A DNA stretch of 45,411 bases from an uncultured Flavobacteriales bacterium (lineage in GTDB: Bacteria > Bacteroidota > Bacteroidia > Flavobacteriales > UBA1820): assembly GCA_959608625.1 (NCBI GenBank), contig CAUHQV010000019.1, forward strand, positions 1 to 45,411, in the 5' to 3' direction. Positions 41,453 through 45,411 of this stretch are shown in pieces. Every line of letters starts with the position of its first letter. The first letter of the stretch is position 1. Under the pieces are notes generated by a model. That model searched no databases. It worked only from the letters and a program-made list of their open reading frames with translations, and was not told the origin of the DNA. Both the position numbers and the translations under genes were made by a program.

Positions 41453-42628
41453 CTAAAAATCCTCGTAAAGCAGGTATTTGGCCCGGATCGGACGGAACCA
41501 GTCCAGTCCTTCTTTCCACGTCGCTTTTATTTGTTCAGGCATCATACCGGCCTGTATCTGCTTGCGCAAGGTATCCCCGCCGGCCAGCAGATCAAAGAAC
41601 GGCGTGAAGAAATTTTTCTTTTCTCCCTCCGGATAATTCTCATAAGCCCATATCAGCCACTCCAGGTTTACCTCGGCCAGATCCGGCGTACCGGACAGGT
41701 CCAACCCATGGCACTTTACCCCGTAATGCTTCGAACCCTTCGCCCCTTCCCGGGGTTCAGGCACGAACGAATATCCCGTTTCGGGGAGCAGCGGCGAACC
41801 GAACATTTCAAACGGACGATCCGTCCCCCGGCCTTCGGAAAGCGGGGTTCCCTCGAAAAAGCAAATACTCGGATACAGATTGATCGCCTTGTCCGTGCGC
41901 AGGTTCGGCGCGGCGAACACCGGCATATAATACCGGTCTTTATGGGAATAATTTTCGCACGGTACAACCGTCAGGTTACAACGGACGCCGCCTTCCAGCC
42001 AGCCCTCCCCGCCCAGCATCCGGGCGTATTCCCCCGGGGTCATCCCATGTACGATGGGTACCGTCTGTTTCCCCACCCCCGAACGGAACGCCGTATCGAG
42101 GATATTCCCGTCCACGTAATGGCCGTTGGGATTGGGCCGGTCGAACACCACGAAATCCACCCCGCTCGCGGCGGCGGATTCCATCATCCCCTGCATCGTA
42201 ATGAGTTTCGTGTTGAACCGGCAACCCATGTCCGGCATATCGAACACGATCACGTCCACGTCTTCCAAATGGATAGGCGTGGGTTTTCTTACTTTGCCGT
42301 ACAGCGAAACGATAGGGATACCCGTCTTTTCATCGACCGTATCGCCGATTTTTTCCCCCGCATCGGCCGTGCCGGAAAAACCATGCTCCGGGGTGAATAT
42401 CTTCACCACGTTCACGCCGTTTTTCAGCAAGAGATCGAGCGAATGTCCCTCGGGGGTTACCGAACTGGCAATCCCGGCATAGGCCACTCTTTTTCCTTCC
42501 AGCATCTCCGCCCATTTGGACGGCTGCTGGGCCGGATAAACGACATTGCCGCTCTGCCCGCATACCAGAAGCGGGAGACAGAGCGACAATGCCAAAATAA
42601 GGACCGAAACCCTTTTGTTTGTTGCCAT
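41453..42628 (-). CDS. NamZ-family exo-beta-N-acetylmuramidase (DUF1343), copy 2 of operon
   Basis: Protein of 391 aa with an N-terminal signal (VSVLILALSLCLPLLVCGQ); the Cys follows LLV, a poor lipobox, so simple secretion is more likely. The core is as in the neighbours (FTPEHGFSGTADAG, VFDMPDMGCRFNTKLI, VFDRPNPNGHYVDGNI, FEGTPLSEGRGTDRPFEMFG), but it differs at several points: ASSVTPEG replaces GNHTS-type residues, FAAPNLRT replaces PPSPNL, and MPDMGCRF replaces IQDVGCRF. It is thus the most divergent copy and may have another specificity. It follows copy 1 by 12 bp. Confidence 0.88.
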   Translation of the reverse strand: MATNKRVSVLILALSLCLPLLVCGQSGNVVYPAQQPSKWAEMLEGKRVAYAGIASSVTPEGHSLDLLLKNGVNVVKIFTPEHGFSGTADAGEKIGDTVDEKTGIPIVSLYGKVRKPTPIHLEDVDVIVFDMPDMGCRFNTKLITMQGMMESAAASGVDFVVFDRPNPNGHYVDGNILDTAFRSGVGKQTVPIVHGMTPGEYARMLGGEGWLEGGVRCNLTVVPCENYSHKDRYYMPVFAAPNLRTDKAINLYPSICFFEGTPLSEGRGTDRPFEMFGSPLLPETGYSFVPEPREGAKGSKHYGVKCHGLDLSGTPDLAEVNLEWLIWAYENYPEGEKKNFFTPFFDLLAGGDTLRKQIQAGMMPEQIKATWKEGLDWFRPIRAKYLLYEDF

Positions 42629-42640
42629 CAGGCGGAAAAG

Positions 42641-43837
42641 TTATTCGAAGTCCGGATAGATCAGGTATTTCTTGCGAACCTGCTTGAACTGGTCAAGCCC
42701 TTCTTTCCACGTCGCCTTTATCTGTTCAGGCGTCATACCGGCCTTGATCTGGTCTTCCAGCTCGTAGTTTCCGGCACGCAGCGAGAACGCGCGGCGGTTA
42801 AAGAAATTTTCTTTGTCCGTATAGTTGTTGTAAGCCCAAATAATATAATCCAGATTCACCTCCGCCTGTTCCGGTTCTTCGCGCAGGTCGAGGCCATAGC
42901 ATACCACCCCGTTCTGTTTGGGGTTCTTGTCCCCGAAAGAAGGTTTAGGAGTGAAAGTAAAATCCGTAGCTGTGGAATCGATCAGCGGCGAGCCGATCAC
43001 CTCGAACGGCCACGGTGTACCGCGCCCTTCCGACATAGGCGTGCCTTCTATCAGGCAGGTGCTGGCGAACAGGTTTACCGAACGGTCGTTGGGAAGGTTC
43101 GGCGAAGGGGGCACCGGCAGGCTGTAGCGCATCGTATGGTCGTAGTTCAGGCACGGGATGACCGTCAGGTCGCAGGTCACGCTGTCGCGAAGCCAGCCTT
43201 CCCCGTTGTACAGGTTACCCAATTCCCCGATGGTCAGGGCGTAAGTGATGGGAAGCGGCTGCATGCCTATGCCCGAACGGCAAGTATCCAGCAGGATCGG
43301 CCCATCGATAAAGAACCCGTTGGGGTTTGGACGGTCCAGTACGATCACCGGTACGTTGTTTTCCCCACCGGCTTCCATCACCCGCTGCAGCAGGTAGATG
43401 TACGTATAAAAACGGCATCCCACGTCCTGTATGTCGAATACGAGAACATCCACGTCTTCGAGCATCTCGGGGGTCGGCTTGTTGACCTTCCCGTAGAGCG
43501 ACACGATCTTTATCCCCGTCCTGGGATCGACCATATCCTCCACGTGCTCGCCGGCATCGGCATCCCCCCGGAACCCGTGTTCGGGAGCGAACACCTTGAC
43601 GATATTCACGCCTTTTTCTTTCAGGTAGTCGACCGTATGAGTCCCATCGCCCAGGATGGAGGTATTATTCCCTACGAAACCTACGCGCTTATCTTTCAAC
43701 AGCGGCAAGTACGCATCGATATTTTCGGCCCCCACCTGAATGCCTTCCGTTTTTTTGGCGCAGGAGGTCGAAAAAGAAAAACAAAATACGCCTAAAACGA
43801 CGGCGCTTAATAATTTAATAATAAATTTGTGTTTCAT
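42641..43837 (-). CDS. NamZ-family exo-beta-N-acetylmuramidase (DUF1343), copy 1 of operon, lipoprotein
   Basis: Protein of 398 aa, first gene of the operon. The N-terminus has a lipoprotein signal with Cys in FSTSCAKK, so it is lipid-anchored, unlike the other two. Family core: KRVGFVGNNTSIL, VFAPEHGFRGDADAG, VVSLYGK-like IVSLYGKVNKPTPEML, VFDIQDVGCRFYTYIY, VLDRPNPNGFFIDGPI, PVPPSPNLPNDRS, GTPMSEGRGTPWPFE. The end KKYLIYPDFE is shared with the family. ATG 43837 lies 17 bp from the divergent permease start, so promoters must overlap the two coding regions. Confidence 0.9.
   Translation of the reverse strand: MKHKFIIKLLSAVVLGVFCFSFSTSCAKKTEGIQVGAENIDAYLPLLKDKRVGFVGNNTSILGDGTHTVDYLKEKGVNIVKVFAPEHGFRGDADAGEHVEDMVDPRTGIKIVSLYGKVNKPTPEMLEDVDVLVFDIQDVGCRFYTYIYLLQRVMEAGGENNVPVIVLDRPNPNGFFIDGPILLDTCRSGIGMQPLPITYALTIGELGNLYNGEGWLRDSVTCDLTVIPCLNYDHTMRYSLPVPPSPNLPNDRSVNLFASTCLIEGTPMSEGRGTPWPFEVIGSPLIDSTATDFTFTPKPSFGDKNPKQNGVVCYGLDLREEPEQAEVNLDYIIWAYNNYTDKENFFNRRAFSLRAGNYELEDQIKAGMTPEQIKATWKEGLDQFKQVRKKYLIYPDFE
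43822..43829 (+). promoter_or_regulatory. possible -7 box of the LolE-like gene
   Basis: TAAATTTG at 43822-43829 fits TAnnTTTG and lies inside the first codons of the divergent NamZ gene, 26 bp before the GTG at 43855. No clear -33 element. Confidence 0.35.
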
Positions 43838-43854
43838 AATTATGTGGCTTTAAA

Positions 43855-45087
43855 GTGGTGAAATTAGCGTACTTTATATCAAGGCGAATATACAAAAAAG
43901 ATAGACATAAACGCCAAATTTCCTCCCCCATACTCCATATTGCCGTCGGAGCGGTCGCACTGGGTATGGTAGTGATGCTTATCGCCGTAGCCACGGGCAC
44001 CGGACTTCAACGGACCATCCGCCAAAACGTAGCCGCTTTTGCCGGGCACATCCAAATGACCGCCCAGCAGCAAAGCCCGGCCTACACACCCGAACCGCTT
44101 TCCACCCATCAGGATTTTTACCCGGAATTCACCGCTGTCCCCGAGATCGATCATATACAAGTATTTGCCGAAAGGGCCGGCATTCTAAAAAAAGGAGATG
44201 AATTCGAAGGGGTTGTCCTCAAGGGAATATCCTCCGACTACCGCACGGAAGGACTGGCCTGATTCGTCAAATCCGGACGCGTCCCCTGCTTCGGTGCCGG
44301 CGAAGAAAACGACAGTATCCTGGTCTCCCAAAATACCGCCGACGCCCTCCACCTATCGGTAGGCGAGCGCGTCCGGATGTATTTCGTGCGGGATTCCGGG
44401 CGACCTATCCTGCGTTATTTCACCTTGGCGGGCACATTCAAAAGCGGCATTTCGGACTTCGACGACAACTACGCCATCGCCGATCTGCGGGCTTTGCAAT
44501 CGATAAACCGGTGGGAACCCGACCAAGTCAGCGGATTTGAGCTCATTTTGAAAAATCCCCGGGATATCCAGGCTGCCACGCAAAAGATCCTGACAGAAAC
44601 CGAATGGGAATTTCATATCTCATCCATCGCCACCGAACATGCAGCGCTGCTGGATTGGGTGGCCATGTTCGACATCAATATCATCGTAATATTAGGTATC
44701 ATGATCCTGGTCTGCGGGGTAAATATGATCACGGTTCTGCTGATCCTGATTCTTGAAAAAACTTCCTTTATCGGCCTGATGAAAGCATTGGGATCCCCCA
44801 ACGAACTCCTGCGCCGGGTATTCCTGTGGAATTCTTTCTATATCATCGTACGGGGTTTATTCTGGGGAAATCTGATCGGGATCGCCCTGCTGCTGATCCA
44901 GAAATATTTCGGGATCGTCACCCTGGACAGCCAATCGTACAGCATCGATGTCGTTCCCGTCTATCTCAATTTCTGGATGATACTTGCGCTCAACGCCGGG
45001 GCCGCCCTGCTCAATATGTTGATGCTTCTGCTGCCCTCTTTTTTCATATCCCGTATCCGGCCGGCGGAAACGATTAAGTACGAATAA
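43855..45087 (+). pseudogene. LolC/E-FtsX family ABC transporter permease with in-frame stop
   Basis: One continuous frame of about 410 codons interrupted by a single TGA at 44260-44262. N-terminal part: KLAYFISRRIYKKDRHKRQ, first membrane helix AVGAVALGMVVMLIAVATG, then a periplasmic domain (HIQMTAQQQS). After the stop the same frame continues FVKSGRVPCFGAG, then three helices typical of FtsX (INIIVILGIMILVCGVNMITV, LWNSFYIIVRGLFWGNLIGIALLL, FWMILALNAGAALLNMLMLLL) and ends ISRIRPAETIKYE. Relatives release lipoproteins from the inner membrane to LolA. The stop sits where family members often have an aromatic residue, so a TGG to TGA change is plausible. GTG 43855 or 43858 is the start. Real lesion or a base error. 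Confidence 0.78.
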
Positions 45088-45146
45088 GCTTCCTCTGGTA
45101 AAGCCGGGGGATAAACAAAAATGCATGCCGCCGATAATAAAAACAA

Positions 45147-45175
45147 AAAAGGCACCAAATAATTTGGTGCCTTTT
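45147..45175. terminator. bidirectional terminator between LolE-like gene and tRNA-Pro
   Basis: AAAAGGCACCAAAT / ATTTGGTGCCTTTT palindrome with one central base. It lies 60 bp after the permease stop and 3 bp after the tRNA 3' end on the opposite strand. Confidence 0.9.
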
Positions 45176-45177
45176 CG

Positions 45178-45251
45178 TCGGGGTGAGAAGATTCGAACTT
45201 CCGACCTCTGCGACCCGAACGCAGCGCGCTGCCAGGCTGCGCTACACCCCG
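45178..45251 (-). tRNA. tRNA-Pro (anticodon CGG)
   Basis: 74-nt cloverleaf on the minus strand. Acceptor CGGGGTG pairs with CACCCCG, discriminator A. The anticodon stem CTGCG/CGCAG holds the loop TTCGGGT, anticodon CGG, reading CCG. The T-arm has GTTCGAATC, the D-arm TAGCGCAGCCTGGCAGCGC. CCA is not encoded. A TAAAATTG box at 45269-45262 (minus) may be its promoter. Confidence 0.95.
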
Positions 45252-45369
45252 AATAGGACTGCAATTTTACGCATTTTTCATGGAAAAATAAAATGTTTTC
45301 CTTGCTTTTTGCAGTCTTTTTATCCCGGCTATTAGAGAATCTCCGATCCCTGATCCGCCGTATATAAAA

Positions 45370-45392
45370 CGAGCCCCAATTTTCGGGGCTCG
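45370..45392 (-). terminator. hairpin at the right edge, probable terminator of a gene outside the window
   Basis: CGAGCCCC / GGGGCTCG with a 7-nt loop; on the minus strand it is followed by TTTTATATA. The 45252-45369 stretch otherwise holds only the tRNA promoter region. Confidence 0.65.
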
Positions 45393-45411
45393 TGAAGTAA
45401 AAAAGGCAGCT

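Noticed and set aside
41531..43795. A 754-codon open frame antisense to the NamZ genes
   Set aside because: It runs opposite to three clear homologues, has no signal, domain or start context, and is the usual by-product of GC-rich third positions.
44260..44262. TGA read as tryptophan or selenocysteine
   Set aside because: TGA ends many intact genes in the window and no selenocysteine insertion hairpin is visible; a lesion or error is simpler.

Overview
The window reads as chromosomal DNA of a Bacteroidales bacterium, most probably a Rikenellaceae/Alistipes-like gut species. This is an inference. It rests on Bacteroidetes-type promoters (TTTG about 20 bp upstream of TAnnTTTG), an argF' transcarbamylase of the Bacteroides type, a DUF4294 protein, a large OMP_b-brl_3 TonB-dependent receptor, a fused MsrB-MsrA and GC-rich third codon positions. 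No phage, plasmid, CRISPR or rRNA is visible.

Layout. 1-588 (-): 5' part of msrBA, cut by the window edge. 752-3137 (+): tandem pair of secreted TPR/transglutaminase-like paralogues. 3305-4581 (+): two-gene ThrE-type threonine/serine exporter. 4615-15951 (-): one long minus-strand run that starts with an arginine-rich leader peptide and continues GNAT acyltransferase, argG, rhodanese lipoprotein, argC, a dispersed hairpin repeat, argD, nicotinamidase-like hydrolase, DUF3267 protease, argF', argB, rpe, a small ORF, thiL and hemW. 16171-16698 (-): secreted protein of unknown function. 16807-21891 (-): five-gene heterodisulfide-reductase-like (Hdr/Qmo/Dsr-type) redox cluster with a membrane subunit. 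22239-23123 (+): fabD. 23330-23747 (+): broken TonB-like gene. 23855-25725 (-): dnaK, broken by a deletion/frameshift and preceded by a sigma-54-like promoter. 26078-28411 (-): topA. 28532-29971 (-): pyk. 30045-31601 (-): DUF187 glycosidase-like lipid-exported protein. 31771-34928 (+): pdxA, yceD, rpmF, fabH. 34969-35742 (-): DUF4294. 35882-37012 (+): dnaN. 37177-39891 (+): TonB-dependent receptor-like barrel. 39914-40191: a MITE-like element with terminal inverted repeats and an 8-bp target duplication. 40253-43837 (-): three tandem NamZ-family (DUF1343) muramidases. 43855-45087 (+): LolE/FtsX-like permease with an in-frame stop. 45178-45251 (-): tRNA-Pro(CGG).

How it works together. The minus-strand arg operon encodes most of a succinyl- or acetyl-blocked arginine pathway. 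Its transcript begins with a hairpin and a 24-codon ORF holding four consecutive Arg codons, which suggests ribosome-mediated attenuation. The Hdr-like cluster combines HdrA-, HdrB- and HdrC-like soluble subunits with a fused NarI-like/HdrD-like membrane protein, so it probably passes electrons between a soluble thiol/disulfide or flavin donor and the quinone pool; its substrate is not evident. The NamZ trio and the DUF187 protein point to peptidoglycan turnover. Three genes (TonB-like, dnaK, LolE-like) are disrupted, so either the strain carries lesions or the assembly has local errors.
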